This document shows, piece by piece, positions 17,546-31,200 of a stretch of 64,000 nt of DNA. The DNA is taken from the NCBI RefSeq assembly GCF_964275005.1, contig NC_092693.1:24641122-24705121 (forward strand), given 5' to 3'. This DNA comes from Diadema setosum. Taxonomy: Eukaryota > Echinodermata > Echinoidea > Diadematoida > Diadematidae. The notes below the pieces were generated by a model. The model saw only the letters and a list, made by a program, of their open reading frames with translations. It searched no databases and was not told where the DNA came from. The position numbers were made by a program, and so were the translations under genes. Every line of letters starts with the position of its first letter. The stretch's first letter is position 1.

Positions 17546-19188
17546 TATTCGGAAATCCCCAAAACAAATTGTGTTCAGCTTTATGACTAATCTCTATGTA
17601 CATACACAGCAGAGGAATCGCAGCTGGAGTTTAGTGTTGCCAATTTGCATACGCTTTTATGCACATATTCGCTGACCACAGTACATTATGTACACCAGTC
17701 GGCTGGCAGCACATGAATCGCGCCACTCGTGAACCCCCATGCTTCCGGGTCTTTCAGGTACTTGAAAACCCTGTTGACAAGGCTGCAAGGACCACTGGTT
17801 TTGCTTCGTTGTAAGGGTACTAAAAATAAAAAGAAAAGAAAAAAGACTAGTAATGGCAAATTGGGGCTGCCAAATTTACCATGTTAAAAGCAGTACACTT
17901 GTACCTTGTTGTAAGCGAGCTTGTTACAGTGGGGTTTCCCTGTACAAATGTACTATGATTCAAGTTTGTTTGAGACTTGCCACAGTAACTCAATTAGTAT
18001 GAAATACATTCGAAAACAATTTCACAAAACAAGCTCTACAACGTTTTTGCCACTCTAAAAGGGCACTGACTACAAATGAAGTGTCAAGAGTTGCATGGTT
18101 GGTGAAAAAGGTAAAAAGACAAAGTAACAAATATCCACATTGTTACAGAGAATTATGTTAGTTAGAAAAAGGTATGCAACAAGGCTTCATTTTTAAACAG
18201 GATGGCAAGAGTTTTAATGTCATTCTGTTCATTAGGTCTTTTGCCACAAGAGAGGTCACAAGAATGCAGTGTGAATGAGAGAAAACTGAAAAGACTATGC
18301 ACGAGAAGACCCTTATGCTCAGCTCAAGTTTACATCATAGAGGCACAGAGGATTCAAATAAAGAACAAATCCACATATCTGATATTGAGTTATCCTATCA
18401 ATTCCAATATTTAAATTTTACTCCCTTGGTGACTCAAAAGATTTCATTCCCCCCCCCCCCCAAGAAAATAATGACATTAATCCAAAAGATTTATCAAATA
18501 TAAGTATTTTTCTCAGTATTACTAAATAAGTCAAAACCAATTACAATACAAATAACTGTTGCACATTCGCCATTATACACCTGTGACTTGTCGCCACACT
18601 ACTACACCAACACAAAAGTCATGAGCATAACAGAGCATGACTCATTATGACATATGCTGTGTTTCTATTTCACACCATAGGCATGATGTGACTAATTTAT
18701 AGAAAGTTTAGAGGGTAATAATTAAACTATGTTATATTTAGAAGGCTCTTGTGTTAAAAGGAATAATTGCAAATCAAAATGTGAAGACTAATATGTTACC
18801 TTAAACATATCACGATTCAGGTTAGCAAAGTGTTAAACAGAATGCCTTTAAGGCCTTGACATACATATTATATATCTATATTTGTTCTTCTTTTTTTTTG
18901 ACACACCTACTTGTATTATGGAGTTTCCAGTAGTGTAAGATGGAGTAACACTATCAAATTTGCTTTTATGTGATGTCATATCACACGTGCAAAAGTGATG
19001 TTCCACAACAGACATACAAAACATGGGAAGTAGTACTTGCATCAGAGTTTGAGGTATGTCCTTGGATTTAAGGCTCCAAAGCCAGACAAATCAAGAGGGA
19101 ACTTTGTGCATCACCAAATTCACTCCCGTGATAAAGATAGTTCTCCAATCAAGGTGATGCTAGAGAAAAGTCCTCAAGAACCTTTGAG

Positions 19189-19293
19189 CTACGTATCCGT
19201 GGAGAGGTTTTTCCTCTCCTCAAACTGTTTCTGGACCACCTTGTGCAGGGCGAGCAGAAAGTCGTCGAGAGAAAGCTGTGATCCATGTGAGCA
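19189..19293 (-). CDS. TRIP13: TRIP13 coding exon 12 with stop
   Basis: Residues 435-468: [20 protein letters not shown] aligns with human IEGFLQALSLAVDKQFEER, then KNLSTDT and TAG. Acceptor 'ttaccag'. Confidence 0.92.
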   Translation of the reverse strand, partial: CSHGSQLSLDDFLLALHKVVQKQFEERKNLSTDT

Positions 19294-22200
19294 CTGGTAA
19301 CAGAATGAGACACAAGAAGGTACTCAGTAAGTCATTCTTTCTTCAAATTACTGGTATGTGTATGTAATTAATTCTTGCATTGAGTTATTTTCATTATTTA
19401 AAGCACTGATTTTTCAGTGTTTTAGTAGTAGTCACGATAAAGAATCATGCCCATGTGTCCGATAAAACATCATTGGCATAAAACCTGAGTATGAATGCCC
19501 CTGATTTTTTTTTTTTTTTTTTAAATGGTTAATACTAAAGAACTCAATAATCAGCGCTTAATAATGTTGCTGAAGTGCAATTTGTCAATCCCCGTTTCTT
19601 CTTCTTCTGATTGGAGTACAGTGGACTACTGTAAACAAACACAGCTCTAACAAAATTCTCATTACAACGAAGTGAAAATTCAGGTCCCAAAATTATCATT
19701 TCTATATCTTTCTGTACTTTACTGTTTAGATAAAAAAAAAAAAAATGATAATATGAAAGAAAACTGCTAGTCCTGAGAACTTTGTTGTAATGAGAGTTGC
19801 CTGTAAAGTCAACCATCAGGAGTACTATTGTACTCATACTTAATGACTGCTCGGGTGCATTTTCCTGTATATGTTTGGGATGGACCACTTCATAGGTTTA
19901 GTATATCAGTGTTTACTAGAGAAGGTGTCTGTTATTGGAAGAATACCATATCACAGAAAGGTGTCAAACATGCTTTCATAAATACACAACTTCAGAACAC
20001 TCTTTGTACATAATTAAGATGCACTTTTAGTCTGACAAAGGTGGTGCTAAAGGGTGGATATGCTGAAAATAAAAAGGTGCACATGTGATACACTGACATA
20101 TAGATAAAAGTTTTCGTAATTTTTATGAAAAATGCACTACAACAAATTGACAACAAAACTTGAAATGCCTTCTTGACAAGGAATAATTTGGCTACAGAAA
20201 CCACAGGAAGTACTGAGGTGTTGTTAGGGCACTGGAGGGTAGATATATCAGTTTGATTCTCTTGTGATGAGCTTGTTGTGGAGTATTAGGGTTGTCTGCA
20301 CAATTATCTTATATGCACATGAGCAAGCTTATTTCAGATGTTGGCATTTAAAGGTAGGGAATCCCATTTGCATGCCTTAAATGAAGAGTTGTATAAATAC
20401 AGTGGTATGTTGAAGAGAGTATCATTTTAGAAACTCCAATAAAGTATTGAAAGTGGAAGGTAACATTTAGTACATTTTTATTGACCGTTAGATTTTGAAT
20501 TGAATTTTTTTTCGGGGCTCACCATAAATTCCAGTACATTACTAGGCCCATGCACTGCATGTGTGTCCATCATGTATATTTTGTGAAGAAAGTTCATCAA
20601 AACTTACAAAAATTTCTATATACATTCTTGTCACACACTCTGTATGTTATTACATCAGCTCTTATACTTTTAGATTTGTGTTTATAGATACAAAAATACA
20701 GAAGACTGCAACAAAAAGGCTTAAGTGTGGCTGACACACAGAACTACTGAGTAGTTGAGTTTTGTGCATTATTCAAAATTGTAGATAACTGTTGACTTCC
20801 AAATTTCTCAGCAGTGGCCTAAACAAGTCCCCTGAGGTTCATATTCAATGTTTTGCTGCATTTTGGGAGGTCTGTAAAAGGTATCCCCTACCTTTAAGAA
20901 CTACCACAGGATTTACAGGATTCAGAAACAAACTGCCATGTTGTGTGCAAACAGTATGATGTGGTAATAGGCTGAGCATGATATAAACATTGGAAAATAT
21001 TGAAGGATTACCAAGATAAAAACAACTCCTCATAATGGTTCTTGTTAAACAAACCCTTGCATTGTCATTGCCTCCATCAAGGAAGGAGGTTATGTTTTCA
21101 TCAGCCTTTGTTTGTTTGTCCGTTTGCAAAATAACTCGAAAAGTTGTGAATAGATCTGAATGAACTTTGCAGGAAAACTCGATAATAACACAAGGAACAG
21201 ATAATGAAATTTTGGTAGTGATCCAAGAATCTGGATGGGTTTTTGAAGGGTTCTTTTATCTTTTGGCAGATAGGATCAATGAAGTTGGGAGTGCAAGCTG
21301 CACCTATTTGAGGTTTGCATAAGCACTCTGAGCACATGTTCTGCTAAGGCAAGGCGCCGAGTAGCTGGAAGCTGATGACGTAAACAAAAAGAGTTCTATA
21401 CTGGGAATTGGGTGATTTTCAGCATGCGTGTATAGGTGGAAATGAGCTACTTGACGGAGGTCTGCACTCTCCGAAAGCTTTTCTAGTTCCCCTTTTTTTC
21501 CTTGTCATCAATGTGTTTTCAGAGATAGAAATATCTTAAGAAAAACAAACTGAATGAATCAATGTTTCTATTTTTGTTCAGAAATGTATTATGAACTATA
21601 CGATGACATCTGACACAAATGTCATCTTCAGATAAACTTTGAATAGAACTGAGAAGCCTTGTTGAACAAGAACCACTAACTGTCTCTAGCCCACTAATTC
21701 TATGTTTGCATTCCAGACATAATCATTGAAGTGAGCAGCATCCATACTGAAAGACTGGATGACAATTTTCATGTTATATCATCTCTCTCTTTTCTACAGT
21801 TGGAATTCTCTGGGCTTACCTGCAGATATGTTGAGTGGGCGAGGAAGGGTAGTTTCCTGAGAGTCCTACCACTGAGACCATAGCTTTCTCTGCATTTGCA
21901 GAAACAAGATTGATTTGAATTCATTACAGGTCTCCCACACACATGGCACAACATATAACAGAGTGTAATTGTGATAGTCCTCCCAATCTCCTGCCCCCCC
22001 CCCCCAAAAAAAAAGACATACGCCTAACCACTTAAAATCTGTGAACATCTGCAGTGTATTACCTTCTTCAGTTCTTTTCCACAGAAGGAAGTATAGAAAT
22101 CTCACAACCTTCAAAAAGATGTTTTCATCTAAAAATTCTTTTCTAATACCTATCTGTACTCCATCCAGGTAATATTTTGCAGCAGTTGTGATTGCACTTG

Positions 22201-25200
22201 GGCTGAGTTGTATGTGCAAGGTATTGTCTTTCTTCAAAAATACATGCTGTTATGAGGATGGAAGGTCGGTATTTCACATAGGTAGAAATGTGTCATCTAT
22301 GCTGATATGAGACAACCATTTCTGACATCCCCCTTATATTTCAGTCAAAATATGTCCTAGTGAGCCTACCAGCTACTGTATATGTGGTACATTTCGCAGT
22401 GTTTTGCAAATTTTACGAGTCAAGTGCTACTTGTGAAATTAACAACTTATAAAAAAGTTACCTCCTGTATTACAAATGCATTGAATAGTGCATCTAAGGT
22501 GGGATATCACTAACTTGAAAAGGAAAATACTTACTATTCATTCTTCTACTGTGTATCTCTATCACAAACTCAACCAGAAATGACATGGTCTTATAAGTCC
22601 CAATTCACAAACAACTTTACTTGTGAAATAATCATGTTGCGTATACAGTATACTGAAGAAGTAACCTTTTCTACAATGCAGGGGTATGAAAGCAATACGA
22701 GTCAGAGCAATCATAGGTATTGCTCACTTTGAGATCTTGAGAAGGAAGAGACTCGGTCTTGTGGCAGCATTCTCCTTGTACTTGATTACCTCCAAAGCAT
22801 TCAGATCCAGGATCTGTTGTGAATTGATGATGTTCTTCTACAGATGACAAATATCAACAGAAAGGAATTATCAGACATTTGGGAAAAACATGTCAACAAA
22901 GCAAAACACAGAAAAGAAAAATGAATGAATATAGAGCCCCTTACAAAAAAAATAGATTTGCACAAAATCTTGGAATAAAGCGAGGGTTTGTTGCCAACAG
23001 TTGGGAGTTTGGTATTTTCTGAGACGCTCCAGCTTCATCAGTCTGCAGAGCACCATCTAAATTCTTACTTGGACTAGTGTGTTCCTGAAAAGGGTGAGTG
23101 AACCCTTTCCAGGAAGACATTCATCCAAGAAAGGTTTCTATGTGCTGTGTGGCAAATCAATGTAGTTAAATTATTTGGAGTTAAAAGGGCAGAGGTAATT
23201 AAACCCCTTGATATTAATCACAACAGTGTCTAAACCCCTTGATATTAATCACAACAGTGTCGGTTTACGGATCTTTTTCATATGACATGGCATTGGCTGA
23301 GAACTAGAAGGGCTTTATTGCAATTTTCGGAAGTACTTAGTTATTGGTATCATGTTGTAGAGCTTGATCCCCTCTTCATTATTGTGTCAATTTTGAATTA
23401 TTTCAATTTCTTTTTTTTTTTTTTTTACAGGGTAAAAGTTAAAACTGCAAGGGCACTATTTACCCTATATTTGGAGCAATACATATAAATCTACCCACTT
23501 TTGATTAAATAAACTTGTTATAGCATGAAATTTGATTTTTTTTATTTGATTTTTTTTTATTTAGACTCATATCTAAGAACGTAATAACACCCTTCTGGTT
23601 ATCAGCTGACGATAGCATGCTTGCATCCCATACTTCTTTTCCTGTGTGCATTATAAGAAAGAAGTATCATTCATCATTTGTGCAGCTTGGAAATAGGCCT
23701 GCCATGGACTGCTATGGGATGTTGAATCACTGCAGTCAATGTATGTCACAGCATAATATTCATGCAATTACAGCGCACTCCCGTTATAACGAACACGGTT
23801 ATAACGAAATTCTAGTTACAACGAAGTAAAAATTCAGGCCGCAACATTATCGTCTCTATGTATTCTTATTGTTTATTTGTTCGGTTAAAACGAAATTCCA
23901 ATATAATGAAAGAAAACTGCAGGTCCCGAGGACTTCATTATAACGGGAATCCACTGTATTCAAACTCCCCTCATTTACTGCTACTGTTAGATGCTGTTAG
24001 GATTCAATGAAACAGAAGGCTATTCATATATCACTAAGACCTTTTCTCTTCTCAAGCCTTTCTCACACTGACACTGAATTTTGAATGTGCTATTCTGTCA
24101 AAAATTTCAATTTTGACAATAAAATTAATAAGCACAGGTGGATCCAGGAATTCCGTAAAAGGGGGGGGGGGGTGGCTTCACAAAATTAAAGGAGGCGCAC
24201 ACGCCCCCCATTTTTTTCTTCTTTTTCTTTTGTTTTGACAAAAAATAAAGGGGGTCTTGCCCTCCTGGATCTACCACTGGATAAGTATTGGGGGGGGGGG
24301 AAGTATTTGTTTGTTCATTTTCCATCTGACAAGATGGCTGGATAGCCCCATATTCAGCTACGTTAAGCTGGTCTTCCATGGGGTCCAGTTGGATGTGAGG
24401 TGGGACCACTTCACCGGGTTAAACACCCTGCTCTTTGCGATGAATGAATGAAGCCGGATCTTTTACGTGCACGAGTAGCAGAGGGTGACTTCAAATAAGC
24501 ATGCAAACACCATCAGAGTTAACACTGAGTATTCTGTAGACTACTTTCACCCTATTATGTACAATAATACCAGGCACAAACATTTCTGCAATGTCTGAAT
24601 TTGGTCTTTAACTGTTGAAACACAGACATGAACAGGGAAGAGAAAAAAAGAACAAATCTAAAACAAGTCAATCAAACAATTTTAACCTTCATGAGTTCTG
24701 TGAGACACGAACGGAAGATCATGAAGATAGCCTCAGGAGAAGGGGGCCCGATGTACTGCTTGATGTCAGCCCGGTCAATGAAGGCGAGATCGATGGCCTC
24801 AGTGATGTTTGATGTGGCAAGTATCAATACATTTGGATTTCTAATGTAAGAGTAACACAGGGTAAATAATAATCTTAACACAGAAGCTGAAGGCTATCAG
24901 AGATCGCTAGTAAAAGAATTTAGATTTAAATTTGATAAGTGGATTAAATGAATGCAGAAATATTAGTAGTCAACATCAGTGAAATTTGAAGAAAATATAA
25001 AAGTCACAAATCTTCAGAGTTTTGGTTGAATTCATCAACAATTTTCTGCATGTTTTAATTTTTCATGTGTAGTGAAAGAGGACTTGACTTACCTCCTTCA
25101 GAAGGCATTACCCTTAACATATATCAGAAACTAGTGGAAGAATGTATACTTTTTATCAAGAAAAAAAAAAAAGATGTGGAATTTTCTTTATAATTGATCC

Positions 25201-28200
25201 TATTGTGACATCACAAATTGTTGTAGCCTTTTTATCTGTGATGGCACATGTGTATTATGACAAATATTTCTGCATTCACTGAACCCACATATATATATAT
25301 ATATATATATACATATTTGAGTCAAATTCCCCTTCAAGCAAGGAAATTGGTATTCTCAAAGCCAAATTGAGAATAAACTAGTACAATACCATATAACCAT
25401 CATAAAGTAATGGTAAGTTATCACTCCACAATCCATTCTCAATCCTGTAAAAGATCAGTAGTGACAGTGTGCATTTGTGATAAAAAATGTTGAATAGAAG
25501 CTTGAATTCAACTTCTCTATTCGAGGTTTAAATTTTCCCAAAACATTTACCAGTTATTATGTGATGAAGGCTGAGCCAAGAAATCTTGAGCGCCACTGAA
25601 ATCGAACATGCAATCATTTACTAATTAAACTGGGTGTTTATTAAGTCAGTTTCAATAGATTCCCTCTGAAAAAAAAAAGAAATTAAGATATGCTGATGTC
25701 AGCAAAGTTCATCGTCTTTATCTTGAAAACAAGGCACTTACAGTAAACACTAATATGAAAGTGTACAATCCTACAACATGAATGGCAAATAGAGAATGGG
25801 CTGTTTGTTTTGTTTTATTTTGTTTTGTTTTTGTTTTGTTTTGTTTTTTCAGGTATGAATACTACGGTAAGGAAGTGTAAATTCTTGTAGGAATGAAAAT
25901 TGTCCTTTAGGCTAACCTTTTTATTAGGTCTATCTGTGTGAGCAGAGCATTGACTACCCTGATGGCATCTGATGGTTCTGTACCAGCGAGGGCGCTTTTC
26001 CTGGCTGATGTGAGGCTCTCAACCTAAGCATTGAAACAAACAAGCAAATACAAACAATCAACAGTTTGTAAAGATGATATAACTTCAACATCCAAATTTT
26101 TGAACCTCCTGAAAGTTTGCTATAATTGACTATACCTGTTTCGAAATCACATACATAATCAAGAACAAAACAGTCACATCTGCACAGATTATGCAGATAA
26201 AAAAATCCATCCTCAAACGATACATCTAGAAAACCTCAATGGTACAAGACACTGTAAATGACACTCAACAGACTTGATTCAATTTTCATAGAGTCTATTA
26301 AACCAAATACGAAGATACTGTACAGCATGTTCAAAAAGATAGATACTTTGACTTTATTTCTGCCTTTGCTTGCACTCAATATTAGCATTAAATGGATTGG
26401 ACTTGACATTGCCCAGATGGTAGGGAAGGCATTCCAACTTGCCTCTTTCTTGTGTATTCTTTTACTTATTCATGAACCCTCCTAGGACCTTTACTCTGAA
26501 ATACCATAAACATGTGCAGTTTTAATCATTAATAGCAGACACCTGACATGTGGAATCAGGCAGACAACATTCAAGTTCCGGCACACTTCTCACCTCATCA
26601 ATCAGGATGCAGACAAGGGAATCCCTATCAGACACCAGCTCCTGGATCTTCTGGAACATCTTCATCACCAGCTTCCCACTCTGTTGGGAGAGAGACCAAT
26701 GAGTGTATGACCATGTGCGCAAGAGTTGAAGAATACTAAATTACAGTATACTGTTCTGTTTAAAAGTATGTCATCAATACTGCCATTCTGACATTAAGTC
26801 CTCAATAGGACTTTTTTTTTAACATAGCAATTCTCTCCATCAAGAAATATTCTATATTCTAACTGCATGCTCTATCCACAATACTACACAAGTTTTTTTC
26901 TTTTTTTTCTTTCTTTCTTTCTTCTCTCCTGTCTGATGCTTCTTTTCACTCACGCCAACACGTCACTCCACCCCCCCCCCCCAAAAAAAAAAATACCTTG
27001 AGGCACCATGAAACACATTTGCCCAATACACTGTCATGAAACAAGCTCTGTTGTAAGCAACAGTAAATTTTCGTACTGTATAGAATTTTTGTAAAAGTTA
27101 AATACTATCCAAAGAACATTACAAAAAGCATGTGTTTCCATGAAATGTTAAAAATTAAAGGTAAACAATATTTTGAAGGTCACTGCTTTTCTCTGGTCGA
27201 GAATATTCATTCTGTAATTTTATACTGAAAACACAAACATAACTAGAAATGTCGCTATGGCGACTGGTATGCCTCCGCCATAATGCATGATTCTCCTATT
27301 TAGGTCTATAGTACATGTCGACAATGTGTGATTACATTTTCACAAAGTTGGCAAAATATTAAAATGATATGTTTGTCACAAATGTGTTGAATGTTCACCT
27401 TCCTTGACCTAGATTTAATTGGATGAATAGGAAAGCATGTATATGGGAATTTAGGGACTTTAACTTGACTTTGGCCCTTCATAAGTTTATGCATTGAGTA
27501 ATTTTCAAGGTATGGAGAAAAAGTGCAATTTCTGTATTGAATAATAAATTTTTACCATTTTCATCTGGCCTTTGACCCTAAAATTCATAAGAGAATCACT
27601 GTCAGGCAGAACATGCATAAATATGTACTAAGTTTCAAGATAACTTGAGCCACTTCTGAGATATGGAGGAAGAAGGAAGTTCAGCACTTTAACTTGATCT
27701 TTGACCTTTTGACCTTTGACCTTTTTTGGCAAAAAAAAAAAAAAATACCCAGAGAATCTCTATTCGGTTATACGTGCATACACCAAGTTTTAAAAAAATA
27801 ATCCTGCTGGCATTGCATAAATATGAGGGAAATAGTAAAATTTTGAAGTGTTGCCCTTGGACCTTTGACCCCTGACCTTTGACCCCATGAACCCCAAATT
27901 GCCTAGATAATCACTGCCAGTCAGTGCATGCATATATACTATGTTCAATGAAGATACCTTGAACCATTTCCAAAATACGGAGAAAAAAGTGAAATTTTAC
28001 CATTTTTACTTGTCCTTTTGACCTTTGACCTCATGACCCCAAAATTTTACCAGAGAATCTTAATTGGGTAATACATGTATACACTAGGTTTCAAGAAAAT
28101 ATCTTGAGGCATTGCATAGATATGGGGGAAATATTGAAATTTTACACATTTGACCTTGACCTTTTGACCTTTGACCTTGAGCATGTGCACCCAAAAGTTG

Positions 28201-31200
28201 GTAGCCACAACTTCACCCCCTAATACACATACATGCCAAGTTTCATTAGGATACCTCAAAAGGTTTTTTAGTTACGCTGTCCACAAAATTCATTACGGAC
28301 GGAAGGACGGACGGACGGAAGGAAGGACGGACGGACGGACGGAAGGACAGACGAACAGACGAAAGGACGGACGGATGGAAGGACGGACAACCCGTAAACA
28401 TAATGCCTCTGGCACCACTTTGTGGCGGAGGCATGAAAACACAAAATAAAATCTTTTTTTTTGAGAAAATCTCTGCTGGCAATGTCATTTGAACGACTGC
28501 ATTGACATTTGGGTGCTAATTCTATCAAATATTGAAAGTGAAAGTATATCAAGTTTGGGGATTTGTTGTTTTTCTTGTATTTTGCATGTTATTTTCTTTA
28601 TACCTCAGAGAACCATCTTGAAAACAAGCTGTGGCTGTTGATTTCAATGAGTTGTCCGTACTTGTACCTGAAGCAGGGAGATTGCATGAAATAAATGAAA
28701 AGAATACAGCAGATTGATGTCAATAGTCAGATACTTTGCAGTGTCAATAGCAGATACTTTGCAGTGTATACATACTTTTTTTTGGGGGGGGGGGCATTTT
28801 TGCACTCCACCAATCTAGCACAAAAAAAAAAGAACATGTGAAAGTATTCTAAAGATATCAAAATATGAAGAGAAATACTCCCTTCTTGGGGAAATCATAA
28901 ACAAGTGAAGCTCACTAAATTGGCCCACTGAGAAAAACAAATCACGCAAAATTGTCCACAATTCCACTATGCTTTTGTTGGAATCATACATATTTTATAA
29001 TCATAGGAGAAGTACTATAAAATAGAATAACAACACACACACAGATCGTTTATCATCTTGTTGATGCCATTGCTACAATGTACTACCATCAAGGCCTTCA
29101 AAAGGAAAACAAAAACAAAAACAAACAAACAAACAAACAAAAATGTATGTTATTAGGTACTCTAAAAGTGGAAATTTTTGCGGTGTTGAATTTTTTGCGC
29201 ATTTTGCACGAGAAACTGGCGCAAAAATAAAAGCACAAACTAGAAATGCATGGTTCTCCTTATAGGTCTGTAGTACATGTGGACAATGTGTGATTACATT
29301 TTCACAAAATTGGCAAAATACTACAATGACAAGTTTGTCACAAATGTGTTGAATGTTCACCTTCCTTGACCTAGGTTTAATTGGATGAATAGGAGAGCAT
29401 GTATTTGGAGATTTAAGAACTTTAACTTGTTGATCCATTCATAAGTTTAAGCATTGAGTAATTTTCAAGGTATGGAGAAAAAGTGCAATTTCTCTATAAT
29501 TGAATAGTAAATTGTTGCCATTTTCATCTGGCCTTTGACCCTAAAGTTCATATTAAGATAATCACTGTCAGGCAGAACATGCAAAAATATGTAGTAAGTT
29601 TCAAAATAACTTGAACCCATTCCTAGATATGGAGGAAACAGTTCAGCACTTTCACTTGATCTTTGACCTTTTGACCTTTGAGGCAAAAAAAAAAAAGAAA
29701 AAAAAAACTTAACAGAGAATCTCCATTGGGTTATACATGCATACACCAAGTGTAAAAAAACAAAAATCCTGCTGGCATTGCATAAATATGAGGGAAATAG
29801 TAAAATTTTGAAGTGTTGCCATTGACCTTTGACCCCATGAACCCTAAATTCTCTAGATAATCACTGCCAGTCAGTACATGTACATATACTATGTTCCATG
29901 AAGATACCTTGAACAATTTCCAAGGTCCGAGAAAAAAGTGAAATTTTAATATTTTTACTTGACCTTTTGACCTTTGACCTCATGACTCCAAACTTTCATC
30001 ACAGAATCTTAATTGGGTAATACATGTATACACTACATGTAAGTTTCAAGAAAATATCTTCAGGCAATGCATAGATATGGAGGAAATAGTCAAATTTTAT
30101 GTATTTGACCTTGACCTTTTGACCTTTGACCTTGCGCATGTGCACCCAAAAGTTGATAGGCACAACTTCATCCCCTAATACACATACATGCCAAGTTTCA
30201 TTAGGATACCTCAAAAGGTTTTTTAGTTACGCTTGCCACAAAATTCATTACGGACGGACGGACGGACGGAAGGACAGACGGACGGACAACCCGAAAACAT
30301 AATGCCTCCGGCACCACTTCGTGGCGGAGGCATAAAAATATTTTTGCTTGCCATATGTTCCAGTACTTGGTGTCTTGATTCCGCAGAAATTTGAAAGACG
30401 TGTAACTCTTACCTGCCGAGCGAGAAAAATTAGTCACAAGAAAATATCCACTTTTACAGTAGATGTGGTCAAACCTGGCATAGTGGTCACCTGTCTATGA
30501 CAGCCACTTTTTTGTATCCCTTGGGTGGTGGCTATAAGCAGGTTTGACTGAACGTATTAAGTGTATATATATGCATATACTGTATGCGCCGAATATTTCG
30601 CGAGGTTTTTATTTTCGCGAATTTCACGAGTCACGTGCTATTCGCGAAATTAAAGACACGCGAAAATATTGATTCTGATCCCGATGTTATATGTGACGTA
30701 CGCGTGTACACTTCTCCGTTCAGAACAGGACTCCAGCAATCACGAATTTAACCACTCACGAAATCGTCAGAATTCATGATTCGCGAAAATTTAGACTCGC
30801 GAAAAATATGGCGTATACAGTACGTTTATATAGTCAAACCTGTACATGTAAATAGCAGCCACCAAAGGGAGATGAAGAGAGTAGCCATTATAGACAGGTG
30901 ACTGCTATGGACAGGTTCTCTGACATTTTGTGTACATTGCCTACATGTTATTATCATTGTATCCATCTATAAGTACTTACATGTACATGTAAGTGTGCAT
31001 GTATGCACACGTGTTTTATGCATTCAACTATGGAGGTATTGATCGAGTTGTTGCACAGTAGCATGCATACAGCAAAGCAAGTTTTTCATTGTTTTTCATC
31101 ATTTTTGCATTGTTATATCTGAATAGTTGATGAATGCAGCGGTGGCGATCACTGAACATTAACCATAGATAAACCAGCACACACCAAACACATTGAATTA

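Larger units (their letters stand above)
12743..19188. other. Spacer between convergent NEDD8 and TRIP13
   Basis: Holds the NEDD8 3' UTR (extent unknown), a (CA)n microsatellite (16079-16102), a TTCGCG-rich MITE (16746-16962), a pogo-like MITE with a nested hairpin (17171-17545) and a C-tract near 18450. No further exon recognised on either strand. Confidence 0.6.

Noticed and set aside
22871..23056. Minus-strand ORF between TRIP13 exons 9 and 10
   Set aside because: Phe/Leu-rich intronic reading with no match to TRIP13; exons on both sides join in phase without it.
27241..28435. CRISPR-like regular repeats
   Set aside because: The units are long, degenerate and lack uniform spacers; the genome is animal. 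They are transposon-internal repeats.
28246..28552. ORFs rich in Arg-Pro-Ser-Val (also 30201-30437)
   Set aside because: They translate the ggacggacggaagg simple repeat at the end of the GGCGGAGGCAT element. They appear in several frames at once and have no conserved content.
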